Shown piece after piece: positions 1 through 7,665 of a stretch of DNA of 64,000 bases. Positions within the stretch are counted from its first letter, which is position 1, and each line of letters begins with the position of its first letter. This stretch comes from Paraburkholderia domus (GTDB lineage Bacteria; Pseudomonadota; Gammaproteobacteria; Burkholderiales; Burkholderiaceae): the NCBI RefSeq assembly GCF_905220705.1, contig NZ_CAJNAT010000003.1:372001-436000 (forward strand), written 5' to 3'. The position numbers and the translations under genes are program-made. The notes beneath the pieces were generated by a model. The model made no database searches. It saw only the letters and a program-made list of their open reading frames with translations, and was not told where the DNA came from.

Positions 1-159
1 GTGCAGTCATGGATCGAGCAGGGCAAGATGTCGTTCGGAGTTGGGCTGGTTGGCCTGCACATCATTGTGGCGGTAATCGTCGCATTCATCTTCTGGCTGC
101 GCGTGCGCAACCGGCCGCTATTCACGCGGGCGATGTTCAACCGTTCGCAGGGGGCCTGA
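1..159 (+). CDS. lptF: LptF, LPS export permease subunit, C-terminal end only
   Basis: The window opens inside an open frame that ends with TGA at 157-159, leaving 52 residues. The visible part has one hydrophobic segment (about residues 11-33) followed by a basic tail, which is how LptF proteins end after their last membrane helix. LptF pairs with LptG in the inner membrane and with LptB on the cytoplasmic side to pull LPS out of the membrane for transport. The call depends mainly on the next gene, lptG, which starts 4 bases after this stop; lptF-lptG is the usual operon order. The rest of the gene lies outside the window. Confidence 0.75.
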   Translation: MQSWIEQGKMSFGVGLVGLHIIVAVIVAFIFWLRVRNRPLFTRAMFNRSQGA

Positions 160-162
160 CCG

Positions 163-1311
163 ATGCGCATCTATGAAAGGTACTTCGCGCGTCAGATCTA
201 TCTCACGTTCGTCTTTATTCTGTTCGCGTTTTCGGGTCTGTTCTTCTTCTTCGACCTGATCAACGAACTGAACTCTGTCGGCCACGGCAACTACAAGTTC
301 CAGTACGCGGTGCTGCGCGTCGCGCTGCAAACACCGTCGCGCTTCTACGAAATCATTCCGGTCGCTGCGTTGATCAGCGCGATCTACGTGTTCGCGCAAA
401 TGGCGGCGAACTCCGAGTACACGATTTTTCGCGTGTCCGGCCTCGCCACCAATCAGGCACTGCGCTCGCTCATGAAGATCGGCATTCCGCTGGTGTTCCT
501 GACTTACCTGATCGGCGAAGTGGTCGGCCCGTACACGGATCAGTTGTCGGAACGCGTGCGGCTCGAGGCATTGGGGTCGTCGGTATCGACCAACTTCGAG
601 TCGGGCGTCTGGGTGAAAGACACGCTCACCGCGCGAGCGGACGGCGAGCAGGTGACGCGCTTCGTGAACGTCGGCGAATTGAAGCCCGACGCGACGATCA
701 GCAACGTGCGTATTTACGAATTCGATTCGAAGTTCCGCCTCTCGAATGTACGTACCGCTCAAAGCGGCACGTACAAGCCGCCAGGTCATTGGCAGCTGAC
801 TGGCGTGACGGACACGCAACTGATCGACGTGCCCCCTCCCCCGGGCACGCCGACCGACGCGTTGAATCCGGTGTACCGTGCGAACCAGGTGGCGTTGCCG
901 GAGTATTCGTTGCGCTCGGAACTGACGCCACAGATCTTGTCGGTGCTGCTGGTATCGCCGGATCGGATGTCGATGTTCAATCTGTTCCGCTACATTCAGC
1001 ACTTGACCGAGAATCATCAGGACACGCAGCGATATGAAATCGCGCTGTGGCGCAAGCTGCTGTATCCGTTTGCGGTGTTCGTGATGCTGGTGCTGTCACT
1101 GCCGTTTGCGTATCTGCATACGCGCGCCGGCGTGGTGGGTGTGAAGGTTTTCGGCGGGATTATGCTGGGGATGAGTTTCCAGCTGTTCAACACGCTGTTC
1201 TCGCATATCGGCACGTTGAATACATGGCCCGCGCCGTTGACCGCGGCTACGCCTGGGCTCGTTTATCTCGTGCTCGGCCTGGTCGGGTTGAAGTGGGTTG
1301 ATCGCCATTAG
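163..1311 (+). CDS. lptG: LptG, LPS export ABC transporter permease
   Basis: This 382-residue protein has the YjgP/YjgQ (LptF/LptG) layout: an N-terminal membrane helix around residues 13-33, two more helices near 60-80 and 100-120, a large periplasmic beta-jellyroll domain from about 125 to 270, and three C-terminal helices ending at the carboxyl end. The start MRIYERYFARQIY is typical of LptG. With LptF and LptB it drives LPS transfer to the periplasmic LptC/LptA bridge. It follows lptF by 3 bases and precedes cbiX by 11 bases, so the three are probably cotranscribed. The length is normal for the family. Confidence 0.93.
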   Translation: MRIYERYFARQIYLTFVFILFAFSGLFFFFDLINELNSVGHGNYKFQYAVLRVALQTPSRFYEIIPVAALISAIYVFAQMAANSEYTIFRVSGLATNQALRSLMKIGIPLVFLTYLIGEVVGPYTDQLSERVRLEALGSSVSTNFESGVWVKDTLTARADGEQVTRFVNVGELKPDATISNVRIYEFDSKFRLSNVRTAQSGTYKPPGHWQLTGVTDTQLIDVPPPPGTPTDALNPVYRANQVALPEYSLRSELTPQILSVLLVSPDRMSMFNLFRYIQHLTENHQDTQRYEIALWRKLLYPFAVFVMLVLSLPFAYLHTRAGVVGVKVFGGIMLGMSFQLFNTLFSHIGTLNTWPAPLTAATPGLVYLVLGLVGLKWVDRH

Positions 1312-1322
1312 GAGCCTGGTTT

Positions 1323-1703
1323 ATGGCTACACATGGGATTGTTCTGTTTGGGCATGGCGCAAGGGATGTGCGGTGGCGTGAGCCGTTTGAGAGGCTAGCT
1401 GAGAAGGTTCGCGCTGCGCGCGGCTCTGATGCTGACGCTGGGCCGGTTTTGTTGGCTTTTCTTGAGTTGATGGAGCCGGATTTGCCTACAGCTGTGGGGG
1501 TTCTTGTCTCCGACGGGTGCTCTGTTGTGACTGTTGTGCCTGTGTTTTTTGGGCAAGGCGGGCATATTCGCAGAGATCTGCCGGAGGTTATCGCGCGGTG
1601 TCGTGGGTTGCATCCTTCTGTCGAGATTAAGTGCGCTGTCGCGGTTGGTGAGGATGAGGGTGTGTTGGACGCTGTTGCTGAGTATTGCCTTCGGCAGGTT
1701 TGA
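1323..1703 (+). CDS. cbiX: Small CbiX-type sirohydrochlorin chelatase
   Basis: This 126-residue protein begins MATHGIVLFGHGARD, the chelatase motif in which the His of GHG is a metal and tetrapyrrole ligand. A second conserved segment, PVFFGQGGHIRRDLP (about residues 73-87), carries the other active-site His. It is the short, one-domain form of the CbiX/SirB family, which inserts Co or Fe into sirohydrochlorin. The siroheme-dependent sulfite reductase gene cysI and the SUMT gene cobA lie nearby, so iron insertion for siroheme is the likely job (inference). Codon use is clearly T- and G-rich compared with lptG upstream, and this grows towards the repeat at 1795. Confidence 0.82.
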   Translation: MATHGIVLFGHGARDVRWREPFERLAEKVRAARGSDADAGPVLLAFLELMEPDLPTAVGVLVSDGCSVVTVVPVFFGQGGHIRRDLPEVIARCRGLHPSVEIKCAVAVGEDEGVLDAVAEYCLRQV

Positions 1704-1794
1704 TTTCTGTTTTTTGCCCTCGCGATGCTTTGGTTTTATACCTGCGGTGTTGGTCTTTTCTTCTTTTCTCTGTCTGCGCGACGCTCTTTGTCTG

Positions 1795-2108
1795 CGTGCC
1801 TACGGCGTTGGCCTTTCCTTGATTTCTTAGTGGTCTATTAGCGTTGCCCCTGTGCGGGGCGGCACCTACTTCTCTTTGCTGCTGCAAAGAGAAGTAGGCA
1901 AGAGAAAGCAGCTCAAACCGCCAATTCTTAAGCGGGTCCCCCGCACAGCCACGGTAGTGGTGCATCTGGAATCTGTGTTCTCGCACATTCCGCGTGAGCG
2001 ACAAGGCAGTCATACTTCCCGCCTCGCACTCCGTGCTCGCCGGAAGGGTTCGTCATGCAAACCCGCGGCGTCGTGTGGGCCATCGGCTTCGCCTCGGCGA
2101 CGCGCTGA
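1795..2108 (+). repeat. Interspersed repeat, copy A (plus orientation)
   Basis: About 210 bases of strong similarity, with a weaker tail to about 2108, are shared with copy C at 40056-40381 and, inverted, with copies B (2738-2995) and D (40508-40790). Shared landmarks are TGGTCTATTAGCGTTGCCCC, CTTAAGCGGGTCCC, TGGTGCATCTGGAATC and CTCGCACATTCCGCGT. It contains a perfect hairpin at 1865-1898 with a 15-bp stem and a 4-base loop. No transposase is present. Open frames across it run through in several phases on both strands and look spurious. It lies between convergent cbiX and cobA. Confidence 0.85.
1865..1898. other. Perfect 15-bp hairpin inside repeat copy A
   Basis: CCTACTTCTCTTTGC at 1865-1879, a 4-base loop, then its exact reverse complement at 1884-1898. 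The same hairpin recurs in copy B at 2894-2927. In copies C and D both arms differ together, so pairing is preserved. Confidence 0.8.
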
Positions 2109-2178
2109 AAATACCGGGTTTTTGAATTGACGCTTAGTGAATCAACCAGCTACTCTCGTGAGTCAGACCTTCGTTGAG

Positions 2179-2421
2179 TCAATTCCCCGTTCTTTCCGGA
2201 ATGACGAAGTGCTGACTAAAAAGCCGCTCGGATTCGCGTAGTCCTTCGTCCGTAAAGATCACGGACTTCGTCTTGTTGACGGAGTCTTCAATGAAGCCTC
2301 TTTCATGGAGTCGGTTCAGCACATCCCAGTCGAAGCCCTTCCATGCGCGGTATCGGTCATGCAGGGTCAGGTAGAGAAGGGCCAGGGCGACTTCGTCAAT
2401 TGCATCAGTATCGATATTCAT
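2179..2421 (-). CDS. DUF6429 family small protein
   Basis: From the ATG at 2421 this encodes 80 residues beginning MNIDTDAIDEVALALLYLT and continuing WKGFDWDVLNRLHERGFI, then TDEGLRESERLF. This matches the DUF6429 family as I remember it, which is common in Burkholderiaceae. The second half reads like a small winged-helix domain ending in a turn, but no function is known to me. The longer reading frame from 2457 starts at a non-ATG codon and adds 12 residues not expected in the family. The gene sits alone between inverted repeat copies A and B, about 70 bases from A and 316 from B, so it may travel with them. Confidence 0.7.
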   Translation of the reverse strand: MNIDTDAIDEVALALLYLTLHDRYRAWKGFDWDVLNRLHERGFIEDSVNKTKSVIFTDEGLRESERLFSQHFVIPERTGN

Positions 2422-2737
2422 AGTGTTCCCACTGCAGCCTGCCGGACCCACACACAAAACCGTTCGAGGCTGGCCAGTGTCTCATCAGCTGCCTTGCTCC
2501 AGACAAACGGTTTGCGTGACCGCCGTCTGCTCATCGTTGCCTTCTCGTATCAAGTGCCAGACAAAACACTTTAGTACGTGATCGGCATCATTCAATGAAT
2601 TTTTAACTCAAGACGCTGGCGATCGCAAGTGCGCCCTAACGCCGGAAGCCCCTATTAATCTAATAGCGCAACCGTGAGCGTAACGATAGCTAGTTGCCGG
2701 CAGGATTTCCGCTGCGTGCCGACAACAACGCATGGTT
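2422..2737. other. Non-coding stretch between DUF6429 gene and repeat copy B
   Basis: I see no supported gene here. The DUF6429 promoter should lie at its left end. Overlapping short frames on the plus strand lack a ribosome site and recognisable sequence. The segment is less GC-rich than the neighbouring cys genes. Confidence 0.5.
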
Positions 2738-2995
2738 TGGTGAAGTACCGCGTCGGCGCGCGCAGCGCCGCCGGAAGAATGACTGCTTTGTCACTGACGC
2801 GGAATGTGCGAGAACACAGATTCCAGATGCACCACTACCGTGGCTGTGCGAGGGACCCGCTTAAGAATTGGCGGTGTGAGCTGCTTTCTCTTGCCTACTT
2901 CTCTTTGCAGCAGCAAAGAGAAGTAGGTGCCGCCCCGCACAGGGGCAACGCTAATAGACCAATATCAATTCAAGGAAAGGCCAACACCCTAGGCA
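2738..2995 (-). repeat. Interspersed repeat, copy B (minus orientation)
   Basis: This is the reverse complement of copy A over roughly 200 bases with few differences, including the same internal hairpin (2894-2927) and the same CTTAAGAATTGGCGG / CCGCCAATTCTTAAG segment. Its outer end reads TCAAGGAAAGGCCAACACC, matching the outer end of the other copies. A and B therefore form a large inverted repeat around the DUF6429 gene. B ends about 40 bases before the cobA stop codon. Confidence 0.85.
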
Positions 2996-3036
2996 AACAA
3001 CCAATGCCGCCGCCAAAGGCAAAAACAAACCAAACC

Positions 3037-3789
3037 CTAAGCCGCGACCAAAAGCCCACCCGCGGAGCGAACCACCTGCTGCCGGGCAGCAAAAGCCTCC
3101 CCAATCATAAGAAGACTAGGCTGTGAAGCATCAAGCCACTGCTGAGCTTCACCGCAGGCAAGCTCCGAAAGCGTGAGAGTGAGCATGCGCTCCCGAGGCG
3201 TACTACACGCTTCGACAATCGCCACGGGAGTCGCCCCATCGCGCCCAGCATCAATCAACTCCTGTGCTATTTCAGGCCCGCTATCGCGGCCCATATAGAA
3301 CACGAGCGAATCAGCATTCACCCGTTCACGAATCGCCTCAGTATCAGCCGCCCGGCTATGCGTAGCCAACGCAACGCTGCGAGACACACCGCGAAGCGTC
3401 AATGAACGCTTTAACGTCGCCGCACTAGCTAGCGCAGCCGTAATCCCTGGCACCACCTCATACTCGATCCCCGCAGCCTCCAGCGCCCGCATCTCCTCAT
3501 CGGCACGCCCGAACAACATCGGATCGCCACCCTTCAACCGCACCACTACATCGTGCTCAAGCGCCGCATCCACAATCTGCTTGTTGATGAACTGCTGCGC
3601 CGTCGAAAGCTGCCCACAGCGCTTGCCCACCGCAATCCGCCGCGCACGAGCAGGCGCGTAGTCCAGCATCGCCGGCTCGACAAGCGCGTCATGCAACACC
3701 ACATCCGCCATGCCGAGCAGCCGCGCGCCCCGAACCGTGATGAGATCCGCGGCCCCTGGCCCTGCACCGATCAGATACACCTTACCCAT
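3037..3789 (-). CDS. cobA: Uroporphyrinogen-III C-methyltransferase (SUMT)
   Basis: From the ATG at 3789 this encodes 250 residues. It transfers two methyl groups from SAM to uroporphyrinogen III to make precorrin-2, the branch point to siroheme and cobalamin. Family marks are the N-terminal GAGPG loop (residues 8-12), RLKGGDP (84-90) and VPGITAA. It lacks the N-terminal dehydrogenase/chelatase half of CysG, so the remaining siroheme steps must come from other proteins; the CbiX chelatase nearby could do the last one. Start codons further upstream (ATG 3804, TTG 3828) are possible, but GAGG just before 3789 and the family's usual MGKVYLIGAGPG start favour 3789. It lies about 70 bases after cysN. 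Confidence 0.92.
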   Translation of the reverse strand: MGKVYLIGAGPGAADLITVRGARLLGMADVVLHDALVEPAMLDYAPARARRIAVGKRCGQLSTAQQFINKQIVDAALEHDVVVRLKGGDPMLFGRADEEMRALEAAGIEYEVVPGITAALASAATLKRSLTLRGVSRSVALATHSRAADTEAIRERVNADSLVFYMGRDSGPEIAQELIDAGRDGATPVAIVEACSTPRERMLTLTLSELACGEAQQWLDASQPSLLMIGEAFAARQQVVRSAGGLLVAA

Positions 3790-3862
3790 TCGCCTCAACC
3801 CCATTCGTCCGGTTCGTGCAAAACCCAAAGCGCGAGCGCGCGTCAGTCACCCATTCAGCAAC

Positions 3863-5176
3863 TCAAGCCGAAAACGCCCGAATCATCCCTGCAGCGACGG
3901 TGTGATGCGTCGCTTCGTCGATCAGCACGAATGCGCCCGTGCCCTGATGCGAGTCGTACACGTCGCATACCAGCGGCTTCTGCAACGTCAGCGCCACGCG
4001 GCCGATGTCGTTCATCGTCAGCTCTTTGCGATCGGTCGCCTGCGACAGCGTATGCACGTCAAGCACTTCCCTGATCGAACCGATCCGCGCGAACACCGTG
4101 TTGGTGGTCTGCTTCAGCAAGTACTTGCGCTGCGTCGACAGCGGCGTGTCGTCGAACCAGCACAGGTCAGCCTCCAGCTTCTTTGCCGGTTCCGGCGCCG
4201 CTTCGCGCAATACGAAGGTGTCGCCACGCGAGACGTCGACGTCTTCCGCCAAACGGATCGTCACGGTTTGACCGGCAAACGCGCGGTCCACTGCCGCCGT
4301 TCCGCCCGTCACCGGCGCAATGATCTCAGCAACCGTTGCTTCGCGGTTCGCCGGCAGCACGACGATAGTGTCGCCGACCTTCACCTCACCCGCTTCGATT
4401 CGGCCCATATAGCCGCGGAAATCGTCGGCCTGGCTGCCATCCTGACGTGCGACCCATTGCACCGGGAAGCGCAGCGCCTGGCCCGTCGGAACATCGACCG
4501 GCAACGCTTCGAGCAAATCGAGCAGCGGCTCGCCTGCGTACCACGGCATGCTTTCGCTAGCGGTTACGATGTTGTCGCCCTTGAGCGCCGACACCGGCAC
4601 GAAGCGCACGTCTTCCAGACCCAGTTGACGCGCGAGTTCGACGTACGCATCGCGAATCTCGTTGAAGCGCGTTTCGCTGTAGTCGACGAGGTCCATCTTG
4701 TTGATCGCGACGATGGCATGCTGCAAGCCGAGCAGCTTCACGATCGCGCTATGACGCTTGGTTTGCGGCAGCAGCTGCGCCACGCCATCGACGAAGGTCA
4801 CGCGGGTCGCGTCGACCAGGATGATCGCTGCGTGCGCGGTCGATGCGCCCGTCACCATGTTGCGCGTGTACTGCTCGTGACCCGGCGTGTCGGCGATGAT
4901 GAACTTGCGCTTCGCCGTTGCGAAATAGCGGTAAGCCACGTCGATCGTAATGCCCTGTTCACGTTCGGCTTCGAGACCGTCAGTCAGCAGCGACAGATCG
5001 ATTTCGTCGCCAACGGTACGCTTATTCTTCGCGCGCGACAGTGCCGAGAGCTGATCGGAGAGGACTGCCTTGCTGTCGTACAGCAGGCGGCCGATCAACG
5101 TGCTCTTGCCGTCGTCGACGCTGCCCGCCGTGATGAATCGCAGCACGCCGAGGTCTTCTGGTTGGTGAATATTCAT
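3863..5176 (-). CDS. cysN: Sulfate adenylyltransferase, large GTPase subunit
   Basis: This 437-residue protein is an EF-Tu-like GTPase with the P-loop GSVDDGKS (residues 18-25), DTPGH (96-100) and NKMD (159-162), followed by two beta-barrel domains. CysN couples GTP hydrolysis to the formation of adenylylsulfate (APS) by CysD. The length fits stand-alone CysN without a fused APS kinase domain, which agrees with the APS-reductase type of CysH in the same cluster, for which PAPS is not needed. It follows cysD with a 108-base gap containing two imperfect palindromes. Confidence 0.95.
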   Translation of the reverse strand: MNIHQPEDLGVLRFITAGSVDDGKSTLIGRLLYDSKAVLSDQLSALSRAKNKRTVGDEIDLSLLTDGLEAEREQGITIDVAYRYFATAKRKFIIADTPGHEQYTRNMVTGASTAHAAIILVDATRVTFVDGVAQLLPQTKRHSAIVKLLGLQHAIVAINKMDLVDYSETRFNEIRDAYVELARQLGLEDVRFVPVSALKGDNIVTASESMPWYAGEPLLDLLEALPVDVPTGQALRFPVQWVARQDGSQADDFRGYMGRIEAGEVKVGDTIVVLPANREATVAEIIAPVTGGTAAVDRAFAGQTVTIRLAEDVDVSRGDTFVLREAAPEPAKKLEADLCWFDDTPLSTQRKYLLKQTTNTVFARIGSIREVLDVHTLSQATDRKELTMNDIGRVALTLQKPLVCDVYDSHQGTGAFVLIDEATHHTVAAGMIRAFSA

Positions 5177-5196
5177 GATGTTCCTTGCTCTCTATC

Positions 5197-5230
5197 GACT
5201 GGAGTTAGCGCTTTAGCGCTTACTCCAGTC
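5197..5230. repeat. Imperfect palindrome 1 of a short interspersed family
   Basis: The arms GACTGGAGTTAGCGCT and AGCGCTTACTCCAGTC pair with one mismatch over 16 bp around a 2-base loop, followed by CTATGC. It lies in the cysD-cysN gap. A close relative sits at 5247-5277 and a third at 23442-23475. It could act as an RNA-stabilising or attenuating hairpin between operon genes, but no U tract follows. Confidence 0.7.
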
Positions 5231-5246
5231 CTATGCAAAGCGGTCA

Positions 5247-5277
5247 ACCGGAGTTAGTGCAAAGCTCTTACTCCGGT
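5247..5277. repeat. Imperfect palindrome 2 of the same family
   Basis: The outer arms ACCGGAGT and ACTCCGGT pair perfectly, with the shared core GTTAGTGC and CTTACTCC, and the copy is followed by CCCATGC as in the copy at 23442. It lies 16 bases downstream of palindrome 1 and 7 bases before the cysD stop codon. Confidence 0.65.
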
Positions 5278-5284
5278 CCCATGC

Positions 5285-6247
5285 TTAGAAATAACCTTGC
5301 TTCTTACGCTGTTCCATCGCGGCTTCGGAAACCTGATCGTCCATCCGTGTCGCGCCACGTTCCGTGATTTCGGTCACGGCCGTTTCGGCGATGATCTTCT
5401 CGAGATCGTCGGCATCGCTTTCCACCGGGCACGTACAGCTGATATCGCCCACCGTGCGGAAGCGCACCAGCGCGGTTTCGCTGGTCTCGCCTTCGCGCAT
5501 CGGCGTGAGCGGCGTGACCGGCACGAGCAGGCCGTTGCGGCGCACGATCTCGCGTTGATGCGCGTAATAGATCGACGGCAGTTCGAGCTGTTCGCGGGCG
5601 ATGTATTGCCACACGTCGAGTTCGGTCCAGTTCGAGATCGGGAACACACGCAGGTGTTCGCCGTTATGCAGACGCGCGTTATACAGGCTCCACAGTTCCG
5701 GGCGCTGTGCCTTCGGATCCCATTGGCCGAATTCGTCGCGGAACGAGAAGATCCGTTCTTTCGCGCGGGCCTTTTCTTCGTCGCGGCGCGCGCCGCCGAT
5801 CAGCGCGGTGTACTCATGTTCAGCGATCGTTTCCAGCAGCGTCACGGCTTGCGCAGCGTTGCGCGAATCCAGTTCGCGGCGCAGGCGAACGGTGCCGCGC
5901 TTGATCGAATCTTCAACGTGACCCACCACCAGTTCCGCGCCAATCTCTTTCGCGCGGCGATCGCGGAAGTCGATCACTTCGTCGTAGTTATGGCCGGTGT
6001 CGATATGCACGAGTGGGAACGGCAGCACGGTCTTGCGATTCGCGCCGATACCAAAGGCCTTCAGCGCAAGGTGCAGCACCACGACCGAATCCTTGCCGCC
6101 CGAAAACAGCAGCGCGGGCTTGCTGCATTCGGCGACCAGTTCGCGCAGGATATGAATCGACTCAGCTTCGAGCCAATCAAGGTGATCCATCCGGTTCGCC
6201 GTGTTGGTAAGCGGTGCATTCACAGTGGAATCGAGCGTGGTGCTCAT
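5285..6247 (-). CDS. cysD: Sulfate adenylyltransferase, small subunit
   Basis: This 320-residue PP-loop ATP pyrophosphatase carries SGGKDS at residues 49-54 and the HIDTGHNYDEVI and RRDEEKARAKER segments characteristic of CysD. It makes APS from sulfate and ATP as a heterodimer with CysN. The first 19 residues before MDHLDWLEAES form a short, poorly conserved leader, so a start at that Met is possible. It lies about 110 bases after cysH in the minus-strand cys operon. Confidence 0.95.
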   Translation of the reverse strand: MSTTLDSTVNAPLTNTANRMDHLDWLEAESIHILRELVAECSKPALLFSGGKDSVVVLHLALKAFGIGANRKTVLPFPLVHIDTGHNYDEVIDFRDRRAKEIGAELVVGHVEDSIKRGTVRLRRELDSRNAAQAVTLLETIAEHEYTALIGGARRDEEKARAKERIFSFRDEFGQWDPKAQRPELWSLYNARLHNGEHLRVFPISNWTELDVWQYIAREQLELPSIYYAHQREIVRRNGLLVPVTPLTPMREGETSETALVRFRTVGDISCTCPVESDADDLEKIIAETAVTEITERGATRMDDQVSEAAMEQRKKQGYF

Positions 6248-6359
6248 GTTTGGTCCTTCGTTGATTCGCGTCGCAAGCGGTTGCTTGCGTCGCGGAAGTA
6301 TTCAAATCGGTATCTGCGGCGTTCAGATCAAAAACCAAGTCCTGAACCGCCTGAATGCT

Positions 6360-7106
6360 TTATGCCGAAGCGTTTTCGCTGCTGCTGACGGGGATCGGCG
6401 TGATCGTCGTGATGTGCAGGCCACATTCCTTCGTATCACGCGACTCCCACCACCAGCGCCCTGCCCGACTGTCTTCACCGGGACGGATCGCGCGAGTACA
6501 AGGTTCGCAGCCGATGCTCGGGTAACCGCGCGCATGCAGCGGATTGACCGGCACGTCCAACGCTTTCAGGTAGTCCCAGACTTCAGCTTCGGTCCAGTCC
6601 GTCAGAGGATTGAACTTGGCAATGTTACGCGCCGCATCGTGTTCTTCCTCGTGCAGTTCGGCACGCGTCACCGACTGCTCGCGGCGTTGGCCCGTCACCC
6701 AAGCGCTGACATCCGACAGCGCCCGGTTCAACGGCTCGACCTTGCGGATTTCACAGCAGCGCTTACGCAGATCGACGCTTTCATAGAACGCGTTCAGACC
6801 GTGAGAGCCGACATATTCTTCAACCGCTGCAGCTTGCGGATGAAACTGCTCGATGTCGTAACCGTAGCGCTCTTTCACGCGATCGAGCATGCCGAGCGTT
6901 TCCGCATGCAGACGGCCCGTGTTCAGCGAGAAAATGCCGATCTTCACGCCACGCGACAGAATCGCGTGCGTGAGCAGCATGTCTTCCGCCGCGAGGCTGC
7001 TGGCGAGCTTCACGTTCGCGTGACGCGCGGCGATTGAATCGAGCAGCGCATCGAGGCGCTCAACCTTCGCAGCGAGTTCCGGCGTGAGCGATTGTGCGCC
7101 GCTCAT
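6360..7106 (-). CDS. cysH: APS reductase (assimilatory, iron-sulfur type)
   Basis: This 248-residue PAPS-reductase-family protein has the cysteine pairs CC (117-118) and CEPC (200 and 203) that bind a [4Fe-4S] cluster in bacterial APS reductases, and the catalytic ECGLH near the C-terminus (Cys 228). These pairs are missing from E. coli-type PAPS reductases, so APS is the likely substrate and sulfite the product. The start overlaps the stop of the DUF934 gene by 4 bases (ATGA), showing translational coupling. Confidence 0.94.
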   Translation of the reverse strand: MSGAQSLTPELAAKVERLDALLDSIAARHANVKLASSLAAEDMLLTHAILSRGVKIGIFSLNTGRLHAETLGMLDRVKERYGYDIEQFHPQAAAVEEYVGSHGLNAFYESVDLRKRCCEIRKVEPLNRALSDVSAWVTGQRREQSVTRAELHEEEHDAARNIAKFNPLTDWTEAEVWDYLKALDVPVNPLHARGYPSIGCEPCTRAIRPGEDSRAGRWWWESRDTKECGLHITTITPIPVSSSENASA

Positions 7107-7642
7107 GCCGAGGCCTTTGCCAGTTCGCCCGCTTCACGGCGGCGGAACAGCGGCGACGAGTTCACTGCGCCCTGATAGTTGAAGCTGAATTCGTCGAACG
7201 CCTTGAGCGCATCGTCGAAGTCTCTGTCTTCACGCAGTGCGTAAGCGTCGAAGCCGCAGCGGAACATGAACGTCAGTTGATCGCGCAGCACGTCGCCGAT
7301 CGCGCGCAGTTCGCCCTTGTAGCCATAGCGCTCGCGCAACAGGCGGCCGATGCTATAACCACGGCCGTCGCGGAACACCGGGAAGTCCACGCCGATCAGC
7401 GCGATCGTGCCGAAGTCGCCGACGATATCCGCCGGTTCGCTATCCGGCGCAAGCCACACGCCGATTTCAGCGGTGCTGCGCGAAGCGATCAGCGCATCGC
7501 GCTCAGCCTGCCACAGCGCGAGCGGCACCAGCACTTTGCCGGCCGGCAATGCATCGACTGCGGGCAGCGTGCCGTCTTCAGCGGCGCGCACCACCGTCCA
7601 GTCATCGTTGACGATCGCGCGGTTCTTGATGATAGAAGCCAT
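7103..7642 (-). CDS. DUF934 family protein of the sulfite reductase operon
   Basis: From the ATG at 7642 this encodes 179 residues starting MASIIKNRAIVNDDW. The C-terminal half contains RGYSIGRLLRERYGYKGELRAIGDVLRDQ, here positions 109-137, the conserved core of DUF934. This family is nearly always placed directly after cysI in proteobacteria that use the ferredoxin-like sulfite reductase, and it is thought to assist that enzyme, but I know of no defined activity. The gap to cysI is 23 bases. The longer upstream frame overlaps cysI and is not supported. Confidence 0.85.
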   Translation of the reverse strand: MASIIKNRAIVNDDWTVVRAAEDGTLPAVDALPAGKVLVPLALWQAERDALIASRSTAEIGVWLAPDSEPADIVGDFGTIALIGVDFPVFRDGRGYSIGRLLRERYGYKGELRAIGDVLRDQLTFMFRCGFDAYALREDRDFDDALKAFDEFSFNYQGAVNSSPLFRRREAGELAKASA

Positions 7643-7665
7643 CTGTTCTGTATCCTTTTTCGCGG

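Noticed and set aside
1852..2130. 92-residue plus-strand frame reading through repeat copy A
   Set aside because: It lies wholly in the interspersed repeat; similar frames appear in other copies in different phases and orientations, with no ribosome site.
3710..5257. 515-residue plus-strand frame opposite cysN
   Set aside because: It is the antisense of cysN, which has all GTPase motifs; long antisense frames are common at this GC content.
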